Source: Neodontobutis hainanensis (lineage: Eukaryota > Chordata > Actinopteri > Gobiiformes > Odontobutidae). Taken from it: 64,000 nt of DNA. The notes beneath the pieces are model-generated. The model saw nothing but the letters and a program-made list of their open reading frames with translations, did not search any database and had not been told where the DNA came from. The DNA lies in NCBI GenBank assembly GCA_024349245.1, contig JALDNG010000081.1, positions 987,501-1,051,500 on the forward strand, given 5' to 3'. Shown one piece after another: positions 54,301 through 64,000 of this stretch. Position 1 is the first letter of the stretch. Each line of letters begins with the position of its first letter. The position numbers and the translations under genes are program-made.

Positions 54301-57300
54301 ATGAGCAAGATATCAGAGGAACTGCCCAAGTAAGTCCATTGAGCTCAATCTTTCTTTCTTTAGTGCAGGTGCATTTTCTTTAACCTCCAGTGATGTATGT
54401 ATGATGTTTGTTTTGTTTTGTTTTGTTTTTTACCTAGAGAGCCTCAGGGCATCATTGCCTGCTGTAACCCTATCCCACCACTGGTGAGGCAACAGGTCAA
54501 TGAACTCCATTTGTTAGTGCAACAGGCAAGAGAAATGCCTCTCCTTAAGGTAAAAAACAACGGCCCACAACACTTGGGTCATAATATTTTATACTTCAGC
54601 CATAGATGCTTAGTTTAAACAACATTTTTTTAACCTTACAGGCAGAAATTGCAGCTCAAAAACAGAAGGGACTTACACCGATAAAAAAGGTTGGTCAAAT
54701 TAAAATGTTTTGTTGTGTTTGTATTGTTGCGTGTACTGAAGCCGGTCTATTTTTATTTAGCCAGAGGTCACTTTATTTGGTCCACATGATACATCTCGAG
54801 TCTCTGAAAGCGACAGCCCCCACTTTTCATCTCATGGTGAGTTTCACACAATAAATTGTTAATTGCAAGTTAATATTGTGGTCGCTTCATTTCGTGATAT
54901 TTGATTTGATATTTAATTTTCCCCAGAAATGCCTGTCAAACAAGGAATTCTCTTTTCCGATGAAGAGCCAGGAATGGAAGTCGATGTACCTAAAATAAGT
55001 AGTCTCATAGCACCGCCCAAAATTACGCTGTTTGAGGTTAGAACGCACTGTTTCCGTATTTGAATAATCTGGGCTGTAATTGTGCCTCTCTGAAAGTTCA
55101 AACCGATTTGTTTTGCAGGAGGTGGAAACAAAGAACAATGAGGGTTCTCTGAATGTAGCTAAAATGAAAGCCAGGCAGATTATAGAGTCTTTTGAAAACC
55201 CTTTCCGAATGGTAACAAGCCCAGAGTTTGAATTAATTTGTGCTTATATTGAAAAAGGCAAACTCCACTTATTCAGTTATCTTTTTTCAGTATTTACCTT
55301 CCAGTGATGTGCACGTCAACAAAAATGCAAAGTTTGACCCTTCTTCCAAAATATTTGAGGTAATTATTAAAATGGACTAATATTTAAACTGTTAAATTCT
55401 AAATTAATCTGACAAACTTGTACGTGTCACATTACAGATTAGTAAACGATGGAAACTACAGAGCATAGAACAACAACAGAAGGAAATGGAGGCCAAGAAA
55501 AAAGCCAAGGAAGAAGCAAGAAAAGTGACAGGTAAGAGGATTAAAACTACATTTATATGCAACTTGGACACATGCCAGAATAATAAGACAAAATGTCAGT
55601 ACTCGTTTAATTATGTCTATACAGAGGAAAGAAAGCAGGCTAAAAAGAGCTACCAGGAATCCCTGCAGGATGTAGTCACTGTGCGCCAGCAAGCAGCAGT
55701 GAGTAATGCGCCCTCTCTTCTTGACTTTTCAATTTTCCATCCTAAATAACCCTCACACTCTTGACAGCTGTATTGATGCCCCTGTTAGGGAAGTAGGAGC
55801 TCGTGAAAAGCACGAGTCATATTCACCCAAGAGCCCTGTGCAGACTTTTTCTTATAACGCTATATTAGCCAATTGAACCCTCTACAACACCTGTTTTCTT
55901 AGATGTTGCTGGCAATTCTCCACATAGAAAAAGTGAAAAGGAAGTGTGTAGACGGTTGTTTCTAGGCAGTGGAGACAGCACGGTATTGGCCTTTTAATAT
56001 TTATATTTGTCACATGGTGTGCCTGGGGAGGGAGGATACACGGCGTGGGACCGGAGCATTAGAGGCATGTTCTTCACTCATCAAATGCTCAGTGCTTTAC
56101 TGTCCTCCTGGGGCGCCACAAAAGCTCCCTCTCCCCAAAAGCCCACTTCCTGTTATTGCTGTCTCAATGGGGTTTTGCATGGCACCATCCTGCTTGGTTA
56201 GTCATATGCATTATAATCACCATATGGCGTCTCATTTCTGTCACTGGATTCACACAAAAGCCTTGTTACATTTCTTTGACCACAGTGTGTGAGACTGGAT
56301 TAAAATGGCCACCACTGACTGTCTCTCATTTTTCTTTGCCATGAACCGTTTTAGCCTTGAGCCATGAATCATGGTGTACAATAACGACGCACCTCAGCAG
56401 TTTATCGTCTGATGACAACTTATGTGAAAAGTTAGTTCCAAAGCAATCTTTTCTAAGAAAACATCTTTAGGTCTGTGCGTTGGCATCAAATAAATCATAG
56501 TCACAAGTGTTGGCAGTCGAGCTCCAAAGTCACACTCATCTTCTTGCCAACTGCCAGCAAATATTGGCTGAGCAGGCTAAGAGTCAGTTACAGCTGGCAC
56601 TTTGGCAGTAAAGTTTTATCTCTGATTTAATTTTAAAAGGTGTTATGGTTTTAGGGACTCTATTTTTATATTAAGAACTGGTAAGTGTCAGTAGAAAAGC
56701 ATCTTAAGCCATTAACTGTTGTATTACAATAATTGTCTTGTTGTAAAGATAGTATAAAAATTATAAAAGTAATATGAGTTCATATTAATAAAAATAATAT
56801 AGGCTCTTAAAGCGCTGTACAGGGTCCTTTATTCATTCACTCCACAGTCACACACTGGTGGTGGAGACGTGGCAGCCATTTTGCGCCTATGGACTCTCCG
56901 ACCTCCAAACATACCCTCACATTCATACACCAGTGACATTTACACTATCGACATTACCTCAATAAAGAACATACAAGTGGAAATTGAGAAGTCCTTCAAG
57001 AAACTCAAAAGTACAGTGTAATGCTACAGAAATAATCTATGCAAATAAAATTAGCTTTAGATGAATAGATAAAGGCCCATGAGTGTTAGTCTCATGGATT
57101 AGTTGGAATTTCTTCAGCGGTAAGGCTAAGAAGTTGAGACCTAAAATTATCTGAAAGAATCAAAGCAGTTGACAAGCCTGAAAAGATCAAATACTTCTGC
57201 TGCATATGAAACTACAAAGACAAACTTAAAAGAGATTTATAACACAAGGACAGTTAAAGGATTCAAGGGGCTCATACGTACTTTATTTTTCAAATGACTC

Positions 57301-58413
57301 TTGTGGCTATTTTAATCGTATATAATTGGCTTAGTTAAATAAACCTGTGGCCTCAGTGACAAGCGGCTCTGGCCAGAGGATGTTGTTGATTATAGGTCCA
57401 TATTGTAGGCAGCAGATGGTAGCCAAATTACTGTTTCAGTGTGACAAGATTTATAATTTTAGGCACTATTAAAATGATAATTTAGATCATTTAATCTCTT
57501 AATTATTCATATGCTCCGTGTTGCTTTGCCATATGTCGGAAAAAAGTGTCCAGAGACTACGCTTATCCTTTTAATTCAATATTATATGTTTTACTCGAGC
57601 ATCTTAAACACCAGTTGATTTAACACACAAAATAACTAATGCATAAATGTGTATATGTGTAAACTGCTTTAAGGCTAAACAAAACTCTTCTGAACACAAT
57701 TTATAAAAGAAATGCATGCACTTAAGTCTAAATTATTTTAATGTTCTCTCCTACTAAATTATTGTTACACTGTCTAATAAATTTGGGCTTTCTGACACAT
57801 TTCAGCAGGAATCTGGAAAAGAAGGTGCAAAGAAACGAGACCGGGTTCCCAGCGAGGTTGGAGAATCGACTCCCAAAGCCAATAAGAAAGTGAAATCTGC
57901 AGAGAAGCTTCAGAAGACTGAACCAGCCTCCCAAGACACCTTCACACCGTTCGACTACAGTCAGTCACAACTCAAAGTCTTTGCAGGTATGCACATGTTT
58001 TCTTTCATATTACTTTATGCAGGATTTTGAGTTCTGTTTGGTGTATAAGGCAAGGCAATTTTATTTATAACATTAACATTATTTTGCAGGCGCGAAATCC
58101 AAAGACGATACACAATTTGATCCTCACAGACAAGCCCACGAATCTAAGAAAAAGGTGCTTATTTAAATATTTATGTGCTCTTTTATTAAACCGTTTTTCA
58201 CATGAACTAAATGATGTCTTGTGTTTAGAAGTTTCCCAAAGGATCAAAATCAAATCCTGTTTCTGGGAATCGGAGTATGTCCTACCTGCCGGGAAAGTCT
58301 GACCGGTAAGCATATATCATTTAGACTAAACATTTTGCTTTAAATATACATCTTCATCTAATGTTCTTCTGTTCGTCCACAGAGGATTCAGACACAACTG
58401 GCCCAAAAGATAA
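50223..58413 (+). CDS. exosc10: Exosome component 10 (Rrp6), nuclear DEDD-Y 3'-5' exoribonuclease (25 exons)
   Basis: EXOSC10 is the distributive 3'-5' exonuclease of the nuclear and nucleolar RNA exosome, trimming rRNA, snoRNA and aberrant transcripts. Exons: 50223-50345, 50912-51048, 51266-51389, 51471-51575, 51730-51889, 52001-52109, 52192-52267, 52338-52448, 52525-52668, 53371-53561, 53663-53819, 53954-54102, 54279-54329, 54438-54549, 54642-54689, 54761-54836, 54927-55036, 55119-55211, 55291-55359, 55438-55531, 55625-55698, 57806-57986, 58090-58154, 58229-58305, 58383-58413. All junctions are in phase, giving 2667 nt and 888 residues; human EXOSC10 has 885 residues and 25 exons by recollection. 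Domains: PMC2NT about 42-128, exonuclease about 285-450, HRDC about 503-583, basic tail to 888. The start ATG has A at -3 and G at +4. The protein ends RGFRHNWPKR, close to the human end. All key residues are present and I see no break. Confidence 0.97.
52338..53819 (+). other. exosc10: exosc10 exons 8-11: DEDD-Y exonuclease catalytic core
   Basis: Exo I is EFAVDLE, with Asp313 and Glu315 in exon 8. Exo II is FHGADSDIEW, with Asp371 in exon 10. Exo III is YARSDTHYLL, with Tyr436 and Asp440 in exon 11. These residue numbers come from summing the exons and equal the numbering I recall for human EXOSC10, so the upstream exon model is probably free of gaps. The residue before the last catalytic Asp is Ser rather than the human Asp; it is not catalytic. 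Confidence 0.95.
53954..54549 (+). other. exosc10: exosc10 exons 12-14: HRDC domain
   Basis: The encoded segment has the HRDC landmarks QQLTAFRLLFAWRD, DESTGYVLPTHMM and EPQGIIACCNP. It follows the catalytic core directly. In Rrp6 proteins this domain helps position structured RNA substrates. Exon 13 is only 51 bases, but both junctions are in phase. Confidence 0.9.
54642..58413 (+). other. exosc10: exosc10 exons 15-25: C-terminal exosome-binding and basic tail
   Basis: The tail holds the conserved block ESFENPFRM (exon 18), KFDPSSKIFE (exon 19), a lysine- and glutamate-rich coiled segment (exons 20-21), basic clusters (KKRDR, NKKVK) likely to act as nuclear signals (exon 22), the block FTPFDYSQS, and the terminal RGFRHNWPKR. 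Family knowledge places contacts with the exosome core and the RNA 'lasso' in this region. Exon 17 ends at a weak donor (GTTAGA). Confidence 0.85.
55699..57805 (+). other. Largest exosc10 intron (2.1 kb)
   Basis: It separates exons 21 and 22. Around 56810-56940 there is a possible relic of a fish repeat (AAAGCGCTGTACAG, CACACTGGTGGTGG). The open frames at 55969-56344 have no exon-like borders or recognisable protein. Other exosc10 introns over 300 bases (50346-50911, 52669-53370) are empty. Confidence 0.45.
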
Positions 58414-58587
58414 ATCTTCATATTTTCTTTATTTTATTTGTTTGTATTGTTGTTGTTTTTTCTTCTTGATAAATTTCATTCTTTTGAAGTTCAGGATTTT
58501 AATAATTAATGATTTTCAAAACATTTTTTGGGGGCAGCGTTGTGCTACTGTCTAGCCTGTAAATATGAGGAAGCATCAAACATCTTT

Positions 58588-58593
58588 AATAAA
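58588..58593 (+). promoter_or_regulatory. exosc10: exosc10 polyadenylation signal
   Basis: AATAAA lies 175 bases after the exosc10 stop codon and before the srm start. It is the only canonical hexamer I saw in that gap. Confidence 0.6.
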
Positions 58594-58949
58594 AATTATT
58601 TTAGAAGAAAACGAATGAAGAATGTTATCGTTTTATTATACAAACACAGATGGTGGTTTTCGGTGGAACTTGTTGCTAACCACAACACAATCTGCTGCTG
58701 TTGAAAATAGGAAAGTAAAAGTACAGCCTCTCACACATTCAAATGTAATGCAGGTTAAGTTTCGCAATGATATTCTTAAAAAAGGCACTACTCATGTTAA
58801 CTTGTATTTATTTGAAATTAGTGTATTCTTAATTTTAAATCTTTTACCACATTGACGCTTTGAAGAGGCAGTAGATGGACAGGAAATTGGAAAGAGAAGT
58901 GGGCAATAACATAAAGCAAGGACTTGAACCGCTTTGACCGCTTTGCTTT

Positions 58950-59183
58950 ATGTTAATTTTTTTTTTTTTTAATATAATTATTACTTTAAAAACATTTGAT
59001 TTGAATCTTTACGTCCACACATATAAATTGTAGTTTGTCCTATGTCCTCTAGAGGGCAGAAATACTCTTGACTGTCCTCACGGCTGCGCTTTAAAGAGAA
59101 GAAGAAGACGCAGAAGAAGAGGCACCGCTCTCACGTTGCCACATTGGCTTCACACGTCAGTACTGTTTGGAGATTTGAGCGTC
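58950..59183 (+). promoter_or_regulatory. srm: srm promoter and 5' UTR region
   Basis: The 595 bases between the exosc10 polyadenylation signal and the srm ATG must hold the srm promoter unless the genes are co-transcribed. A GC-richer, purine-rich stretch (GAAGAAGAAGACG type) lies at 59090-59125, just before a TCACGTTG element. There is no clear TATA box. The transcription start cannot be placed exactly. Confidence 0.4.
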
Positions 59184-61844
59184 ATGGACAACATCAAGGA
59201 TGGCTGGTTCACGGAGATATGTACGCTATGGCCGGGGCAAGCTATGAGCCTCCAGGTGGAAGAGGTTCTGTACAACAAGAAGTCCAAGTTTCAAGATGTA
59301 CTCGTTTTTAAGAGGTGCTTACACTAAACTTGGGTGCAATGCTAGTCTTAAGCTTCTTCTTAGTAGCTCAACGACTTAGTACAACTAGCCAGAAACGTGT
59401 ACTTTAGCGTTTACCGTCTAGACGAGAAAAATGGCATGTAGGAGAACAAAAGATTATTTAATTTATGCTGTTTTCATCATTGAAATAATGGATAGCGTTA
59501 TTTTGATTAACTTCCTCTTGAGGCCGGAAGTGGCTTGTATTGCATTTCTGAAATTGACATATTGCTGTAAGGAACTGCTCGTTTTTATTTTAATGTCCAA
59601 GAAAATGCCTGTTTAATATCCGTTAGGTGTGTTAAAATGAAACAATTGATCATGATTATGTAAACAAAAACACAGGTCTGTCTAAGGAGTATTTTAAATC
59701 TCTTTGCTGTTGGCCGATTTAACACCGTAACAATTCATAATTCTTCTCGTACGTCATCAAAATAAAGTGTTTAAATAAAATAACATGTGTCGTAGTTATC
59801 CATTTGTAAAGTGTCTTAAAGCTGTGTAACACGTGTCTGGGCCACAGTTTTTTTTTAGTGACAGGAGCAGAGGAACCAGCTGCTTACTCAAAAACCTTTC
59901 AGAGCTTTCTAAATAATGAGACACTGACAGTTGTCAAAACCCCAGATCAGGTTCTATCTTAAACCTACGTCTTTTATTAAATTTGTATTAGTTAGATCTG
60001 TTCATTAGCTTTATCCCGAGTGTCAAAGTTCAAAGGAATTGTCCTATGTGTTTGAACATGTGTTGTGACAGGTGCTGGTAATAGACCTGTGTCAATACCT
60101 TATTGTGCTGTTAGTGCTGTGATGTGTTTAGACCTGTCTATCTGTCAGTGAGTTAGATTTGCAGGGTGTGAACATTACATATGATGATTTAAAAAGCAGT
60201 TATCCATTTATCTACAGTTTGTGCCAACTTTTTGCAACAGTCAAACTACTATAGGCTCCTATTTATCTATTCACAAGTTTAATGGAAAGGCTATAAGCTG
60301 TTGGGCAGACTTGACTTTTTCAACTAACACCTCTACTTTTAAATTATTATTGTTTAGAAACTCTAAACAATACCATGAACAGATGGTTTGCTTTTTTATT
60401 ATTGTATGACTGCTATACTTTACTACTGGCTCCTGCTTTGCTCTCTCGTCACAGTAAAACATATGGAAACGTCTTGGTGCTCGATGGAGTGATCCAGTGC
60501 ACTGAGAGAGATGAGTTTGCCTATCAGGAAATGATTGCCAACCTTCCTCTATGCAGCCATCCCTGTCCCAAGAAGGTATGACTCCACTTCACTGTATGGA
60601 TTTGTACGTTGATCAATATTCATAAATCCTGTCACAACATGTTTCTGTAGGTGCTCATCATTGGGGGAGGAGACGGTGGGGTGTTAAGAGAAGTAGTCAA
60701 ACACCCATTGGTGGAATCGGTTGTTCAGTGTGAGATAGATGAGGTAATAACATATCTTAATCAATTTTAAATCTCCCCACTACTTAATTAGAGTTGTTGT
60801 CATGTTGTTGTTGTCTGCTTTATAGGATGTTATCAATGCATCCAAAAAGTACCTCCCCGGCATGGCAAAAGGTTTTTTCAGCCCAAAGCTTACACTCCAT
60901 GTTGGGGATGGCTTTGAATTTATGAAACACAATCAAGACGCCTTTGACATCATTATAACAGACTCATCAGACCCCGTTGGTAAGTTGTAAGACCTACACC
61001 AGTTTTTTTTCTGCCCAAGCAGCAAGCTTTTTTTTTTAATAGAATTTAATTGCAGGCCCAGCCGAGAGTCTGTTCAAGGAGTCGTACTATCAGCTGATGA
61101 AGACCGCATTAAGGCCACATGGAATTCTTTGCTGCCAGGGTAAAAACCTCTAATCAACTATACCCATCTTTTTGTTACCACAATGACGACAAACAGACGT
61201 AAGACTATGAGGGGCCACTGGTAGTAAAATCACATTTTTATTAACTTCTCCTTCTGATCTTGTCTCTTTTCTCGGTATTAAGACGAATCAGTGCCAAGAA
61301 AAGAAATGGGGAAATTAACATGCCCTTCTGCTCTTTTTATCAATTCCTCAGGAGAGTGTCAATGGCTCCATTTGGAGCTGATAAAGGATATGCAAACCTT
61401 TTGTAAGTCCCTATTCCCTGTGGTGGACTATGCCTACTGCACCATCCCCACGTATCCCAGTGGGCAAATTGGATTCATGCTCTGCAGTAAAAACCCTGTA
61501 AGTTTGTCATTTTCCATTTGCTGTTCAGCCCACGCATGACTTTTGTTCAATTACTTATAAATGCCATTCATTTAAAAAAATAAAAAATAAAAAAAAAAAC
61601 TCACAATGACTTATGTTAACTCAGGAAACAAGTTTCCGGGTGCCTGTGAAAGAGCTGTCCAAAGACGAAGTTGAAAGTATGAATCTTAAATATTATAACC
61701 CCGAAATTCACAAAGCTTCATTCATCCTACCCGAGTTTGCAAGAAAGGTAATTAAAATGATGTTTTCTGGAATGTTAAATTACTGTAATATGTTTGTAGT
61801 CTTAAACTTTTATTCACTTTTAACAGGTCCTGAGTGATGCGTGA
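59184..61844 (+). CDS. srm: Spermidine synthase (aminopropyltransferase, 8 exons)
   Basis: SRM transfers an aminopropyl group from decarboxylated S-adenosylmethionine to putrescine, giving spermidine and methylthioadenosine; it acts in the cytosol as a dimer. Exons: 59184-59314, 60455-60575, 60651-60743, 60826-60979, 61056-61139, 61352-61497, 61625-61747, 61827-61844. These join in phase to 870 nt and 289 residues; human SRM is 302, with a longer N-terminus, and also has 8 exons. Visible motifs are GWFTEICTLWPGQA near the N-terminus, YGNVLVLDGVIQ, the nucleotide loop GGGDGG (89-94), HVGDGFEF, and TDSSDPVGPAESLF with Asp161 (catalytic) and Asp164 (putrescine side). The C-terminus has YCTIPTYPSGQIGFM and LPEFARK. 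The start is the first ATG in frame, with G at -3 and +4; the open frame upstream has no other ATG. The gene is intact and close behind exosc10 on the same strand. Confidence 0.97.
59315..60454 (+). other. First srm intron (1.1 kb)
   Basis: No repeat, exon or RNA gene is recognisable. First introns often hold regulatory sequence, but nothing specific is visible here. The region after srm (61845-62754) holds its 3' UTR and AT-rich sequence. Confidence 0.45.
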
Positions 61845-62363
61845 CCACTCCTCCATCTCCACTCTGCTGTCGATAACAGAAGTCAAAGCTTCTATATCCA
61901 CCTAATGCTCAGCGCAGCTCCAAGGAGAGCTCACCTGTGATTAAAACAAATGGGAACATGCTTCTTCATGTAAAGAGAAAACCCGTGTTTCCAGTCTTAC
62001 GCTCTTTGGCTTTCTGTTTCATTCAGATGTATTTGGTTTACTTTATTTTTATTCTGTTAATTGTTTGCGATCAAACTCCTGTGATGGGGAAAGGCATTGC
62101 TATGAAAACTGACCTCAAACTAAAACTAGTGTACTGTTTATTGATATAATTGTATCCGTACAGTATGTATATGCAATATATTGCATACAGTTTAATAGTA
62201 TGTATTGTATTGCTTTTTATTGTTACAATTTAGCTCAACTTTAGTGTGTCATCCCACTATGTTTCTACAGCTCAAGCCTTATAGTGCCTGTAATTTTAAA
62301 CTAGTGATTAAAAAGTTATTAAGATCTTGTAATTTACCAGACAGGAAAAAATATGTAAAGATT

Positions 62364-62369
62364 AATAAA
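62364..62369 (+). promoter_or_regulatory. srm: Candidate srm polyadenylation signal
   Basis: AATAAA lies about 520 bases after the srm stop, in AT-rich sequence without a long open frame. A second hexamer lies near 62619. Confidence 0.45.
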
Positions 62370-62754
62370 GCATTTAATCTTTGTAAAGCAGCAAATAGAC
62401 AATTATGCAATTAGAACTTGATTGGGCTATTGATATGTGCAACTAATGGCAATTCTTTAGGTTTAGGAGTATTAGAATGATTAAATTATCTCAATCAAAA
62501 GTTAATTGTCTTGTAGTTGAGTTGTGGAGCAGATTTTATTACTTTTAGTTGTAAAACTTTTAGAAGTTTGACTCCCACAAAAATGACTTATCAAACTGTT
62601 TTATAATAATTATGAAATTTAATAAATTAATATGGCTAATGCAAGTCAATTTGATTTTGGTCGCACACACCTTTGTAAACAAAGTGTCTGAATGTTTGAA
62701 AAATGTAAACTTGACAAAAGCACTTTGAGCAGAAGGCCCAGTGTTCCCGTGTAG

Positions 62755-62930
62755 GACCCGTGTAGGTCAGCGTGTAGGTCAGCGTTTAGTGAAGGAGACA
62801 GAGTTAGTCCGGTCTTAGACCAGGTCCAGACCCGTGTAGGTCAGCGTTTAGTGAAGGAGACAGAGTTAGTCCGGTCTTAGACCGGGTCCAGACTCATAGG
62901 GGTTAGTGTTTGGTGAAGGAGACAGAGTTA
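62755..62930 (+). repeat. Tandem repeat, 62-bp unit, about 2.6 copies
   Basis: Copies begin with GACCCGTGTAGGTCAGCG at 62755 and 62829, and with a diverged GACTCATAGG at 62891. The first copy is 74 bases because TGTAGGTCAGCG is itself duplicated inside it. The block TTTAGTGAAGGAGACAGAG is shared by the first two copies, and the third differs from it by one base. It lies between srm and the Penelope-like relic. Confidence 0.9.
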
Positions 62931-62999
62931 CATTTTTAATTAATAAAATAACAGTTTTCCTTCAATCCTAATAAGACAAATACACCAGTAGTAGGCTTG

Positions 63000-64000
63000 G
63001 TTGGTTGACAAAGACTTAGAGATTTGGACCAAGAGCTTTCTCTTTGAGGTGGAGGTGAACTGCAGACTCAGGTCGTCCAGGATTGGCTCTTCTGTGCTGA
63101 TACATCCTCTTGTAAAGCTGTTTTGTTTCTCCGACATAACAGTCAATGCACTTTTCACTGAACTGCATAAACTACATTACTCTTGCAATTTGTGAGGACA
63201 GGACTCTCCAAGTAAAAGTTTATAGGAAGCCAACACACATGGATGAATATTTGCTGTTTGATTCCCACCAATCTCTGCAGCACAAGCTGAGAGTCATCAG
63301 GACTCTTCAGCACAGAGCACAAGAGGTGCCCACTACCTCTGAAGTTAAACGGAAAGAAGAACAACACATTCGTAAAGCCCTTTACAGGAACCAGGGACAA
63401 AAGGGAAGTGTGTAGTTATCCCTTATGTGTCTGGTTTATCTGAAAAACTTAAAAGTATTTTCTACAAACACAACATTCCAGTCCACTTTAAACCAGGAAC
63501 ACGCTGCGTCAAAAACTGCTCCATCCTAAAGACAAGACCCCCACAAACAGAGTAATGTAGTTTATGCAGTTCAGTGAAGAGTGCAGTGACAGTTATGTTG
63601 GTGAGACTAAACAACAGCTTTACAAAGAGGATGTATCAGCACAGAAGAGCCAATCCTAGAGGACCTGAGTCTGCAGTCCACCTCCACCTCACAGACAAAG
63701 GACATTCCTTTTGTCCAGAAAGGACAGATGGTTTGAGAGAGGGGTGAAGAAAGCCAGTTTTGTTAAAATGGAAAAGCCCTCTTTGAACAGAGGAGGTGGC
63801 CTCAGATTCATGTTGCCTAGGATTTACAACAGTGTTTTGAAACCTAAATTAAAACCAGTTTCACTCAGAAACAACACTTGAATTTAACAGTGTCACTAAC
63901 AACTCTCCTGAGCCTTAACGACTCTCACATCAGGAGTCACACTTCCCTTTCATGACCAACGACTATGACAACAGGACAACCTGTTCCAACTCCTCCCTCT
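63000..64000 (+). mobile_element. Decayed Penelope-like retroelement (3' part), cut by the window edge
   Basis: A frame at 63146-63415 encodes KVYRKPTHMDEYLLFDSHQ and QHKLRVIRTLQHRAQ, recognisable from memory as the segment after the reverse transcriptase in Penelope-like elements. Further right, after frameshifts and stops, is a GIY-YIG-type endonuclease block (SNVVYAVQ near 63550, YVGETKQQL near 63590) and a GHSF region near 63700. The left part (63041-63182) is an inverted copy of 63550-63700. The element is not intact. Confidence 0.7.
63416..63850 (+). pseudogene. GIY-YIG endonuclease remnant of the Penelope-like element
   Basis: The reading breaks at a stop near 63415, at a TGA right after the VVYAVQ motif (about 63570), and by at least one frameshift after YVGETKQQL. 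The order of motifs matches the C-terminal endonuclease of Penelope-like elements, but no continuous frame exists. Confidence 0.6.

Noticed and set aside
59136..59183. Longer srm N-terminus from 59136
   Set aside because: The upstream frame starts at TTG, not ATG. The first ATG in frame is 59184, with a good context.
63550..63700. Homing endonuclease or other GIY-YIG gene
   Set aside because: The motifs lie beside Penelope-type sequence in the expected order and the frame is broken, so it is a retroelement relic.

Overview
The window is vertebrate nuclear DNA, almost certainly from a ray-finned (teleost) fish. Its genes are split by GT-AG introns, its repeats are of teleost type (a decayed Tc1-like transposon, tRNA-headed SINEs, a Penelope-like relic, long TG and poly-T tracts), and its proteins are close to human ones in length and exon number. 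The species cannot be named from this sequence. Comparisons with human proteins are from memory, not from a search.

Three intact protein-coding genes lie head to tail on the + strand. (1) A contactin, best matched to CNTN6, runs from an ATG at 4746 to a TGA at 45134. It has 22 coding exons that join in phase to 1026 residues: signal peptide, six Ig domains, four fibronectin III domains and a GPI-anchor signal. The signal-peptide exon is only 55 coding bases. A non-coding first exon may end at 413. (2) exosc10 (Rrp6), the nuclear RNA-exosome exonuclease, runs from 50223 to 58413 in 25 exons (888 residues), with every DEDD-Y catalytic residue present. (3) srm, spermidine synthase, runs from 59184 to 61844 in 8 exons (289 residues), with the glycine-rich nucleotide loop and the catalytic aspartates.

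Layout: 1-4661 is upstream sequence of the contactin. 4662-45134 is the contactin, with introns up to about 6.2 kb holding a Tc1-like relic (12981-14203), a SINE (14406-14705), a 122-bp TG array (19319-19440), ten perfect copies of an 11-bp unit (25526-25635) and a nested inverted-repeat structure (26838-27450). 45135-50060 is 3' UTR and intergenic sequence. 50060-62370 is the compact exosc10-srm pair, with 770 bp from stop to start. 62755-62930 is a small tandem repeat. 63000-64000 is a decayed Penelope-like retroelement that runs off the right edge.

The contactin (neuronal cell-surface adhesion) has no evident functional link to the other two genes. exosc10 and srm are ubiquitous housekeeping genes, and their order and orientation match the EXOSC10-SRM pair on human 1p36. 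I found no CRISPR array, no prokaryotic system and no convincing new gene family. The most useful points are the recovered signal exon, the contactin/exosc10 neighbourhood, and the repeat structures in the contactin introns and at the right edge.
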